Of a DNA stretch of 42,859 nt, positions 1 through 29,100 are shown piece after piece. Source of the DNA: a virus. Under the pieces are notes generated by a model. The model was not told where the DNA came from. It ran no database searches and was given only the letters and a program-made list of their open reading frames with translations. Numbering within the stretch: position 1 is the stretch's first letter; the number at the start of each line of letters is the position of its first letter. The DNA lies in IMG/VR virus record IMGVR_UViG_3300030114_000526, positions 1 to 42,859 of that record, one strand, 5' to 3'. Both the position numbers and the translations under genes were made by a program.

Positions 1-324
1 CTAGAGATAGACTTGTTTACGTTTTTCGAATATGTTGTATGGCCTCCTACGGAGGGATAGACAGGGAGTAATAAGAGAAGATTTTAATCTATAAAATGCC
101 ACGAGAATACCTAAACCAATGGCTGATTCTGCTCCGGCTATTGCGATAATATATATCGCGAAGGTTTGGCCTAATACATCATCAAAGCTAAGCGAACTTA
201 TCAATATTAAGAATGTAATAGCTAACAACATTATTTCAATGGAGATAAGCATTAATATTATATTTTTTCGATTTAAAACAAATCCAAGGATTCCTATTAA
301 AAAAAGTATTAAGGATAAATTCAT
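1..324 (-). CDS. nad4L: NADH dehydrogenase subunit 4L (first exon or divergent C-terminus)
   Basis: Small membrane subunit of respiratory complex I in the inner mitochondrial membrane. The first 80 residues are a clear Nad4L: three hydrophobic helices, the NRKNIILMLISIE segment with its buried glutamate, and the helix-3 stretch AGAESAIGLGILVAFYRL. Fungal Nad4L usually continues RGSI-like and stops near residue 89. Here the frame instead runs into a basic tail (from KSSLITP to KQVYL) and stops at positions 1-3. The simplest reading is that a group I intron starts just after FYRL, near positions 78-80, and that the last codons lie beyond the window. A genuine variant C-terminus is possible. ATG at 322-324. 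Confidence 0.88.
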   Translation of the reverse strand: MNLSLILFLIGILGFVLNRKNIILMLISIEIMLLAITFLILISSLSFDDVLGQTFAIYIIAIAGAESAIGLGILVAFYRLKSSLITPCLSLRRRPYNIFEKRKQVYL

Positions 325-447
325 TGTATATTTTAGTTTATTTAATTAGAGTATATTATATTTTTATCTATAAAAATATTTAGTGTCTTGCATTGGTATT
401 GGCTTGTGTGCTGTGGCATACTTCTGTTGTGATCCCTACTAAAGTAG

Positions 448-544
448 GGATCACCCCTTGGCAAAAAGGGTTTTTTTATTCTTTTTTGTATTGGCTTTAT
501 CCCTAAAGTAGGGATCACTTATATTTTTTGCCAAGGGGTGATCC
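448..544. repeat. Long inverted repeat with nested palindrome
   Basis: Arms 448-467 and 525-544 are perfect reverse complements of 20 nt, separated by 57 nt. A second palindrome built on CCCTA/TAGGG lies between and beside them. Transcripts would fold into a strong stem. Confidence 0.75.
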
Positions 545-577
545 TTTTGCTTTGCTGGGCTACGCCCAACAAAGGAT
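541..577. repeat. GC-rich hairpin element, type 'GGGCtacGCCC'
   Basis: The stem is ATCCTTT..TTG.TGGGC with GCCCAACAAAGGAT around a TAC loop. Close relatives lie at 26047-26086, 34196-34240 and 40848-40886, and a degenerate one lies inside rps3 near 41840-41890. Confidence 0.65.
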
Positions 578-1140
578 ATGGATAACAACAGTTTTTTCTT
601 AAGAAAAAACAAAAGCCAGTGCTTAATTAAAAAAGAAAAAAAAACATGGCGGAGCTAGCCCATTGCTTTGTAAAGAAGGGCTTCTCATTCTTTCCCCTCC
701 TAGCTTGCGCACCCCTACTTTAGTAGGGGTAGTCTTGTATTTACCTTTAAACTAAGGTTTTCTATATATTATTAAATTTAATATCTTAACGCCTATAACA
801 TTTAATATATTAAAGATATATTAAAATCTACTACGCCTGCTAAAGTTAGGATCTATATTACTATAGGTACGAACATATCGCCTTTAAATATTTACGCAAA
901 GCGTTATATTTCCTCGCTAGGTGTGGGGGCCAAGCCATCCCTTAATTAGTTTTGTAAAACTACTCTAGGGTTCTATATACGCTATAGCTTATTCTGATCC
1001 CCTTTTTACAAAGTAATCGGAGGGATATGGGGAAGGCATACTTCTTAATGCCTTACTAGCAACCACTGATTGTTCAATCTAACAAGTCAACAAATATTTC
1101 GCTTGCTCACAAAAACAAAAAATAACTATATTCAATCTAA

Positions 1141-1260
1141 AACTCATTCTGGGCTGTGGTGTGGGAACCCATCCCAAAGCACTATTATAGCTTCTATTAA
1201 GTAATGTTTGTAATGTAATATAAATAGGATGGAACAACAGCTTAGGCCAATAAACCACAA
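1141..1260 (-). pseudogene. cox1: Displaced fragment of the cox1 3' coding end
   Basis: On the minus strand this reads ..LQTLLNRSYNSALGW.., matching ..FQTYLNRSYNSLEWA.. of the functional last exon. About 30 nt are nearly identical apart from one inserted and one deleted base. It begins about 15 nt downstream of the cox1 stop. After RSYNS the similarity fades and a GC hairpin (gggctgtggtgtggg) is embedded. I read it as a remnant of an older cox1 C-terminus displaced by arrival of the current last intron and exon. A local duplication would look similar. Confidence 0.6.
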
Positions 1261-1273
1261 CTAACTAAAGCTC

Positions 1274-20962
<19,689 letters not shown>

Positions 20963-22599
20963 ACTATTTATACTAGGTAGAGTTAGTATGCGTATGATAT
21001 ATTTGAAACTAACAAATTAATATATAAATGTTAGGTATAAAAGACCTGAGCTTATTAACTATTTAGGGGTGGCTTTGGCTTTGGCTTTGGCTTTGGCTTT
21101 GGCAGAAGGGGGATCAGGAGGGAAAGAAGCACCCCTACTAAAGTAGAGGGGGATGTGGAGGGTTTGCTTTGTAATCTTTTAGGGATCTCTATTCCTTGAT
21201 TATTACCACCCGGTTTACGTATTAATTAATGTTATTTAAAGGATACTAAAGTTCAAATTAAACCTTTCTCTGATAGTAACAGAATTTATACTATTAAACA
21301 CATTAAGAGCCTATTACTAATAAACAAAAAAATCCATGATTTATTGTGTAACACCCTTATTATAATTATATATGTAGAAACGTTTACTAAGTTTTCTATA
21401 TGTTATCGTACTATCTACAATACCAAAGTTTTTAGTGTTAAAAACCTCTAAACTTTGTTTAGAAGACTTTTTATTTGTACTAACAATTCTTAACATATAA
21501 AAAATTAATAAATTTTTGGTTATTACTTAAGTTAATATAACCATTTAAGTGGGGGCGTAGCACAAATACACTTGACCTAGGAATTCTTGTATTATTTATA
21601 AATTGTTTAGAATAGTTAATAAAACTACTACTACTACTACTATTACTACCTGTTACGGTAATATAAAAATGATATGGTATAGATTTAAGTCAGATAGAAA
21701 CTTTTTGTTTTAAATTAGTTTAAAACAATAGATCTTGAATAGTATTATTTTTAATATCATAACTTAAATCGTAATTTATTTACTTAAGTCTACATTTTTT
21801 TATTTTTGTTTTTATACTAAACTCCTCTTCTATTAATTTATTAATAAAATATATATTTAATTGATTTATAACACGGGGCTTAATATAAGTATCTACTAAA
21901 TAAAAAGAAGTAAACAGTAAAATTAAACTAAATACAGAGTACTTTATACTCGTAATACTATAGCAAGGGTAAAAAAAAAATAGACTTATCTTTTTTTGAC
22001 TTGGGGCTCCGCCCAAGAGACATTTAATCTATTCACCTATAATACGCATTATAAACAAAGTGGGGGAAAAGAGCAGTAAGGCGGATATATAATGATATAT
22101 AAAAACTATGTTCTATACTAACTATTTCAATATTGTATAATAATAAAATAGAAACTAAGAGATTATTAATACATCATGTAAAGAAAAAGGAAATAATATA
22201 ACAGAATAATTAATTTTTCTTTAGATGATAGCTTTATGAAAGCCTTATAAGTGTTCTTAATTAGTGTAACAATATTACTTTTATAGTCTGGCTTAATTGT
22301 ATGGTAAATCAAGCAAAGTATTAAAAATCAATAAAAAAAAATAATAAATAATCATAAATACTCTGGTGTGAATTATTAAAAAGGAGTACACTTGTTGGTA
22401 TGCAAATGATTAACAATAAAACAACAATTAAACCCTCCTCCTTTACAAAGTATGGGAAGGCAAAATTTATTATAAAACTCACTATACTTAGTGGGTTTTA
22501 TAGCATTAGGTAATTGTTTGTATTTAGTACTATTTAATCTTTTCTCTATATCTGGGTAGTTTAAAGTTTTATCTTTTGTTTTAATATTAAATTTTACCA
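20963..22599. other. Spacer between cox2 and cox1
   Basis: No recognised gene. It holds a hexanucleotide tandem repeat (GGCTTT, 21071-21103), an ACTaaAGT palindrome near 21128-21150, and a 62-codon minus-strand frame without homology I recognise (21341-21526). Two short hydrophobic or basic frames (21780-22016 and 22376-22618) have no motif I can name; the latter begins inside the cox2 remnant. Confidence 0.5.
21071..21103. repeat. (GGCTTT)n tandem repeat
   Basis: Five full copies of GGCTTT plus a partial one, upstream of the cox1 start. Shorter runs of the same unit occur at 33955-33985. Confidence 0.9.
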
Positions 22600-22740
22600 T
22601 TATTGTTCTTCTAATCATGTAAGGAACTTTTCTATTGAAACTGACTCTATAACCATTGGCATAGAATTGTTTCTATAATAAGGGGCCTTAGGGGAGCTAT
22701 GTAAAAAACACCATATATATCTTAACATGAAAAAGAATAA
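22600..22740 (-). pseudogene. cox2: Displaced copy of the cox2 3' coding end
   Basis: Minus strand ends NSMPMVIESVSIEKFLTW.. then TAA at 22600-22602. The last 53 nt differ from the functional exon (23107-23205) at one base. Upstream, GVFY aligns with the FYG end of exon 6, at nearly the normal distance (38 versus 39 nt) from the SMP codons. The intervening CuA-binding CSEICG segment has decayed. It probably represents the original cox2 terminus, displaced when intron 6 and its downstream exon arrived. Confidence 0.8.
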
Positions 22741-23106
22741 GCAAGGCTTATTTATAGGGGCTTTAAAACTGGGTGAAAAATCTTCTTCTCCCCTATTCGT
22801 AACAACTCACGGATAGATTCACAAGCTTAGTATTTACCTATGAATCAGTATAAATCTTAATAACCACATAAAAAATAGAGTGATAGACAAAGTGTTTTTT
22901 TTTTTTCCATATCAGGAGGGGCACATCCTGTTTTTCTTCTTTTTTTTTTGCTGTGGCTAACGTAGTATGCCAATGCTTAATTAAAAAAAAGAAGAAGTAA
23001 AAAAAAAAACACAAATGATTGGGCCTAGCGAATTGCCTAATGATATGTTAAACTGTAACATTTTTTTTAGATTTATTATAAATACAATAAAAAAAGAACA
23101 AAGGCG

Positions 23107-26100
23107 TTATTGTTCTTCTAATCATGTAAGGAATTTTTCTATTGAAACTGACTCTATAACTATTGGCATGCTTGAGTGTAAAATACCACAGATTTCTGAA
23201 CATTGCACATTATCCCTACGTAATTTTAATGTAACCAATAAGTCCATATTAGTAGGCTAAGCTAAGCTACGCTACGCTAGGCAAGAGAAAATATCTTTAA
23301 CTTTTATCTAATTATTTATAAGTAAAATAATAATCTTTATAGATTTTACCATCTTTTAAACGAATATTTAATGTTTTTCTATCTAATTTGATATTTAAAG
23401 TATCAAAGTATTTAATTGTATCCATGATACTTTCAAATTCTCTCTCAAAATCTACCGGCGAAGTAGATTGCTTAGTGGCTCCTTTTACTAATATAGGTTT
23501 ATTTTTTCTGTTGACTTTTAATGAGTCAATATCAATTTTTAATTTTTTATATTCATCAATAATTAATCCCACTGCTTCAAAATCATCTGGTAAAGTTTTA
23601 TCTGAATATTTACATAAGAAATTATGAAACACTTTTTTATTTTTTATATATCTAGTTAGAGTGTTTCTTTTTATAATTAAACCTAAACCTCTTAAATACT
23701 CAACACAAGACGTTATAGAATCAAAATTTAAAGTATAACCTACAGAATCTGTAAATCTATTTCCATCTTTAACTTCTAATTCCACTAAAATACTTCTACG
23801 AGTACCTAATGTATACGTATCTTGTCTTTGTTTTTGCATTATACCTACCAACTCTTCTACAGAAATATTGCTTATTAAAGCTGTAGAGATAGGGTAGCTT
23901 AATAACAAGAATTTATTAAGATATAGTAATTTAGAATCTACAAACTTTTTACTAGTTTCAGGGTGTATTTTTAATGCTCTTTTTAACTCAATTTTAGATT
24001 TAGCTTGATAATAAAGAGTACTACATGTTTGATCATAAACATATACAGGATCACCTTTTGAAGATCCTGCATTAACAACTCTTAATGTATTCAAGTTAAA
24101 TTCTTTATTTAACAAATAATATTGTTCTAAAATTAAAGCGTCTTGATTACTAAATTTATTACTGTCTAATTTAAAGATTCTTAATTTAAAAGCTTTTAAC
24201 CCGTCTTTGTGTAATAAAGGTAAAAATATACCAACCCTTCGGCCTTGCACAGGCGTTAGCCCTGGGTGAGAGGCCAAAGGGAAATCTCCTTTAAAATAGT
24301 AATCCAATCTACGTCTTAGTAAATTAGATGAACCTACGTATTTCTGACCTGTATTTTTATGTATAAATACGTATACACCAGAGAAACCCTTATAGTTAGA
24401 TTCACCAGCTAATTCTCCTAAGAGTTTCTTATTTTCCGGTGTAGATACAGGAAGATCCATTTCAACACCTTTAACTTTTAATAATTTTTCTAATTGCGAG
24501 TCGGTGACGGATAAGTTTTGATTTAATAATATTCTATTGATTACAAATGAAGTAGCAGGTTTTCCGCTATTGACATGTTCTAATGCTAAAGACTCAGGCT
24601 TATTTACCAAAGATCTAACTGAACTAAAAGACCTAGTTAGGGGTACAGTGGCAATATAACCTAGTCCTATACGTTTAGCTGGCACAAATATGTGCTGCGC
24701 AAGCTGTGCGTGATTATTAGAAACACTTCTATTAATTGTACAATGCAACATTACAATAGTCTTTCCTAAGAAAGACAAGTGCTTTGTGTGTTTTATTGTA
24801 CAATAAAATTAAAAATATTATTTTACATTGAAAACTAGTTTAGCAAACTATTGTAGAGTTCCCTAAATATAATTGGCCGCCTTATCCCTCCAGCGCCCCT
24901 TCGGGCGATGGATCAGGAGCCGTATAACTAATATATGTTTATTTAACAAAAGATATGAATAAATACTCATATTTTTCTGTACCTTTTCAGGAAGGGGCTG
25001 ACTATATCTTAAGCATTATTAATACTAATAATACCAACCACCGTCTAGTCGATGAACTGCATACCAAATAATTTATACTTGGTACTTGGCTGCGGATTGC
25101 CCATTGAATAATAAATCTTGATTTTACCGTACCACGAGTCACTACCTGTGCCATAAATTATGTTACCATACTTACTTGGTTAAGATTCCTTTAGGGGTTC
25201 CCCGCAATTTGATGATATTTAACCATAGGTTCACTACAGTTCAGGCCATTATTCAATAAGACCATAAAAAGACCCTTCTCTATTAATAAGAACAGAAACT
25301 TGGTTTAATCTTCCAGGATCGAGCTACAACTTCGACCTAACAATTGTCCCCGAATAAAACATCCATTGTAAAAATTTGATGTGTGCTTTGGCTGTGGCTG
25401 ATTTTCAAAAGCCTCCAGATCCGGAGGATATGGAGCCACAGCAATATAATACTTATTACAAACTGTACATTATTTATCACTTTTAACTCCTTTGTTTTGG
25501 GTGTGAAGGACCCAAACCACAGCACACCCTGGGGGAAGGAAAATTTAAAGTAGTAACGGTTTTTTGTAAGCTAAATGCCCCCTAACCCTTCTTTATCAAT
25601 TAAAGGTGTCAAGAGTCCGGTATTTATATTACCTGCGCAAGCGTGCAAACCATCTTTATTAAAATATTGTTTAAATCTTCTAGTTAAGTCGTTACTTGAA
25701 CCTACATATTTATTATTTGTAAGTTTATGAGTAAAAATATAAACACCTGTCTTACTACGTCTAGATTGTGGTTTCCCTATTAAGGCAAGTAATAATGGAT
25801 ATGTTTCATCCGTAATAGGTAAATCAAATTTTACGCTTGGAAGGTTTAAAAGTTCGTCTAGTTCTTTTTTTTTGCTTATGCGGAGCATTCGCACCAAATA
25901 TTAACTTTTTGGTTAAGTAATACACTATTTGTAATTTCAGTTAATAGGTTTACCTTTAGCCGTATATTGTTGAACTAGACTGAAGGGACGATATGTTTTG
26001 CTGTTGTGAATATGTCTAGTTTGTGTATTCCTTTCCCCCCTACTTCTCCTTTTGCTTTGCTGGGCTACGCCCTAACGAAGGATATGGGGGGATAAGAAGA

Positions 26101-29100
26101 GGCAAAGAAAATGAGCCTTTGCTTGCTTTTTTATTTTTTTTTTTTAGAAAAAAAAAATCAGAAGCCACCGCGGAGCATACACAAGCTAGATACATGATTT
26201 AAATAAAAATCGAAACACAACTTTTACCTAAAGATTGATCCTTTAGTTCGTGCATGCTTCACTAGCAAAAGCAATAAACTAATAACCAATCTTTAAATTA
26301 GCTAGGCCAAGGCTGTTGTAGTAACTTTAATCTAGATTACTTTATAGATAAAATAAGCCTATCTATTTTATTTCTTCCTAGAACCGGTTTCCCGGCGACT
26401 AGAGTACACCTTACAACTATAAAAGTTGAAGAACCATCTACTCGTTGCTCTTTTACAGACGCTGTCTGATTTAGATCCGCGATCACCCATTTCAGTTACC
26501 TTCATCTCCCACGAGCGAAAGAAGCACACGTGGGTTTTCATGGCGTAAATAATTAACCATAAAAACTAGTGATATTACCATACCCTGAGTCATTAATCAG
26601 GCCAGATAGAAAGTTTCATATCTATCTTTGGTTACTAGAGCTTTAGGGCTTCCCCGGAGTTTGGCTCTTTATTGCACAGTTAATAAGTAGCCTACACTTA
26701 TTTTTTTATGCATCACATTTAATACCTAAAGAAGGGCAAGCAAAAGACGGAGCACAAATTTAACCTATTTTTAACTCTATACCTGAAAGATCCAAAACTT
26801 TTAAACATAAATAACTGCTGTAACACTACGATTAGTCGGTTCTATAATAAAGATAACCTTTATATGGTTTATCTTTATTTAAATGTTTAGTTAGCATATT
26901 CTTTGTTTTTTTTTCTTTTTTTAATTAATTAAAAAGAAGAAAAACAGGATGTGCTCCATTCCCATACCCCTCAGGGATCAGGGACAGAAAGAAAAAAAAA
27001 GCTTTAATGTTTTTACTCTTTAAGTATCATACTGCTGCAACTATACTAGGAAATTCAAAGGTTTCCCCTGTTTCAGCATCTTTTATTGTAATAGGTGAGC
27101 TAACTTTATCTTTTAAGGTATCACTTAAAAATAGTTTTCTTTTTTCTGAAATTAGATTAGCTAATTCTGAATTATTTAAATTAGCCTTTATAGCGCCCTC
27201 AATAGGAGCATTCGTAATTCTAAACTAAACTTATCAAAACCTTCTTTTTTGATTAAAGGTAGTAATTGTCCAGAGTTCTCTACATTAAAACCTTTAAAAG
27301 TAAAATATTAATCCAGTCCGCAGAAGTATTTTGCAGCGGATAAGCCAAAGCACAACAGCACAACAGCACACAAAGGGGATTTGGAATATGGATATGGGGC
27401 CACAACATGAAAACGCTACATTTGGCTGTCTTTATAGGGCTGCGAAGCTGCCCCAGACCATCAAATTAATAGAGGCTATCCAGTTTGGATTTCAGATCTC
27501 ATATATTTTGTCACAGGAAGTTTTGGGGTTTTTTATAGATTTAATATTTAGCATAGAGCAAATTACTAATATAATAGGAAAGGCTATTGTGCTAACTTTA
27601 ATTTAGGGTTACTTAGTTTCTCCCTAAAACCGGTTTCCCGGCGACTAGAGTACACCTTACAATCATAAATACACTTACATCTATAACTGAAGAACCATCT
27701 ACTCGTTGCTCTTTTACAAACAAATACTGTTTGATTTATTTGACTTAGATCCGCGATCACCCATTTCAATTACTATAATCTCTAGTGATATTACCATACC
27801 CTGAGTCATTAATCAGGCCAGATAGAAAGTTTCATATCTATCTTTGGTTACTAGAGCTTTAGGGCTTCCCCGGAGTTTGGCTCTTTAACACGAAAGTGAG
27901 TAACCTATTCTCACTTCTTATGTATAACATCCGCAGCGGTCACAATAAATCTGACGTGTGTTAATTCTGGGACAATAACTCTGTTATCCACTTCCAGCAT
28001 TCTTAATGCTCCATTCTCTAAATCGGATTCAGGTACTAAATATGAATCAAATTCTATGAATTCATCATCTGCATTTAAGAAGTCAGGGTATTGGTAACTT
28101 CAATATCATTGGTGCCCCTCTGCTAATATAGACATAGCTGGATCACTAACTTCCATTTGTGTTAAATAAAGATTTTATTCTTTAATTCCATATCTCTCGA
28201 TAAGGATCAGACTATGTCTTCGTAATAATAAGTAGGTTTTATTCCTTGTGGGGGCATACTTCGTTAGCCCTACCCAAGAAAAGAAAACGTATTTAAACTT
28301 GCAATAAGAATAAGGAAATGTATCTAAAGCTTTACGGGCCTATTATACCTTTTTATTCTCTAATGTAGTAATAATAAGAGCAGGAGAAAGGTAAAAGCAG
28401 AGGCCTCCTGCGGAGAAAGCCGGCTTATAAAGTTTAAATTCATCAACGGAGGATATTCTAGCTACCACATACAGCTTGCTTTTTCAGAATAAATAAGAAT
28501 ATGAACATGCTGTGGCGAAAGCATAGGAAGATTATTCTTGTAGATAAGTTTTATCTTCTAGTCGTTGAACGTTCTTGTTTGTCTTCAGCATTAGCTGAAG
28601 ATCTACTTTTAATAACAAGCTTCGCTTCAAATAAACTGAATAGCTTTTCAGTCTTCCTTGAAATTAATCCTCTTTAACCACACAATTGTGAGGTTGCATG
28701 GTGGACTAAAACTCTAATCCATTAAGTATAATAATTTAAATGAAGGGAAAGCAATTAATATTAAGATTAAAGCAGGCGTGATTGTCCATATTAATTCTAT
28801 CAGAGTCACAATTACATAAGCCTAAATACAGGCATGTTTTATTTTATGAAACCCTATTCACGTACTTGCGCCTGTTCAATACAACTCAGCCATATGAATG
28901 CAAATTATACCTATTTATTTATTTTTATTATTCGCAGAGGCCCCTTCTACGTTAGAGGTGGAACTAGTAAATTTGTAACGGTCTTTATGTAAAACCCCGG
29001 AATCCAAATATTTCCGCACAGTACTATGACTAATCCCTAGGTAAGCTCCAACCCTTCGAGCGGAAGCAAAACTACCTACTAACTTGAATCCTTCGACCGT

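Larger units (their letters stand above)
325..1140. other. Spacer between cox1 and nad4L, hairpin-rich
   Basis: No intact gene is visible. It holds a perfect 20-bp inverted repeat (448-467 with 525-544, the first arm being ggatcaccccttggcaaaaa), several CCCTACTaaAGTAGGG-type palindromes (430-450, 500-515, 710-728) and one CTTTGCTGGGC-tac-GCCCAACAAAG hairpin (541-577). Near 1070-1080 a minus-strand AACAATCAGTGG resembles the Q element of a group I intron, so part of this may be a decayed intron. Confidence 0.6.
25320..26707 (-). mobile_element. cox2 intron 5, group I, decayed GIY-YIG
   Basis: Inserted in KCDA|YPGR. The core at 26381-26671 has P (AACTCCGGGGAAGCCC), GACTCAGGGTATGGTAATATC and the CTAGTCGCCGGGAAACCGG end. 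The exon end GCAT pairs with a GTGC guide in ACTGTGCAATAAAGAGCC. 106 nt (26566-26671) are identical to cox2 intron 4. Confidence 0.87.
26748..27919 (-). mobile_element. cox2 intron 4, group I, decayed GIY-YIG
   Basis: Inserted in ADVIH|SFACPS. The core at 27613-27887 is of the same type as introns 1 and 5. Exon end ACAT pairs with GTGT in TTTCGTGTTAAAGAGCC. It shares 106 identical nt (27782-27887) with intron 5, only one 40-nt exon away. Confidence 0.87.

Noticed and set aside
23015-23260. Plus-strand ORF of 81 codons
   Set aside because: It is the antisense of the last cox2 exon and intron end; the minus strand encodes the conserved Cox2 C-terminus.
27331-27606. Plus-strand ORF of 91 codons (and its relative at 34699-35082)
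   Set aside because: The shared protein segment comes entirely from the 128-bp DNA repeat; flanks differ and no family is recognised, so it is a repeat artefact.
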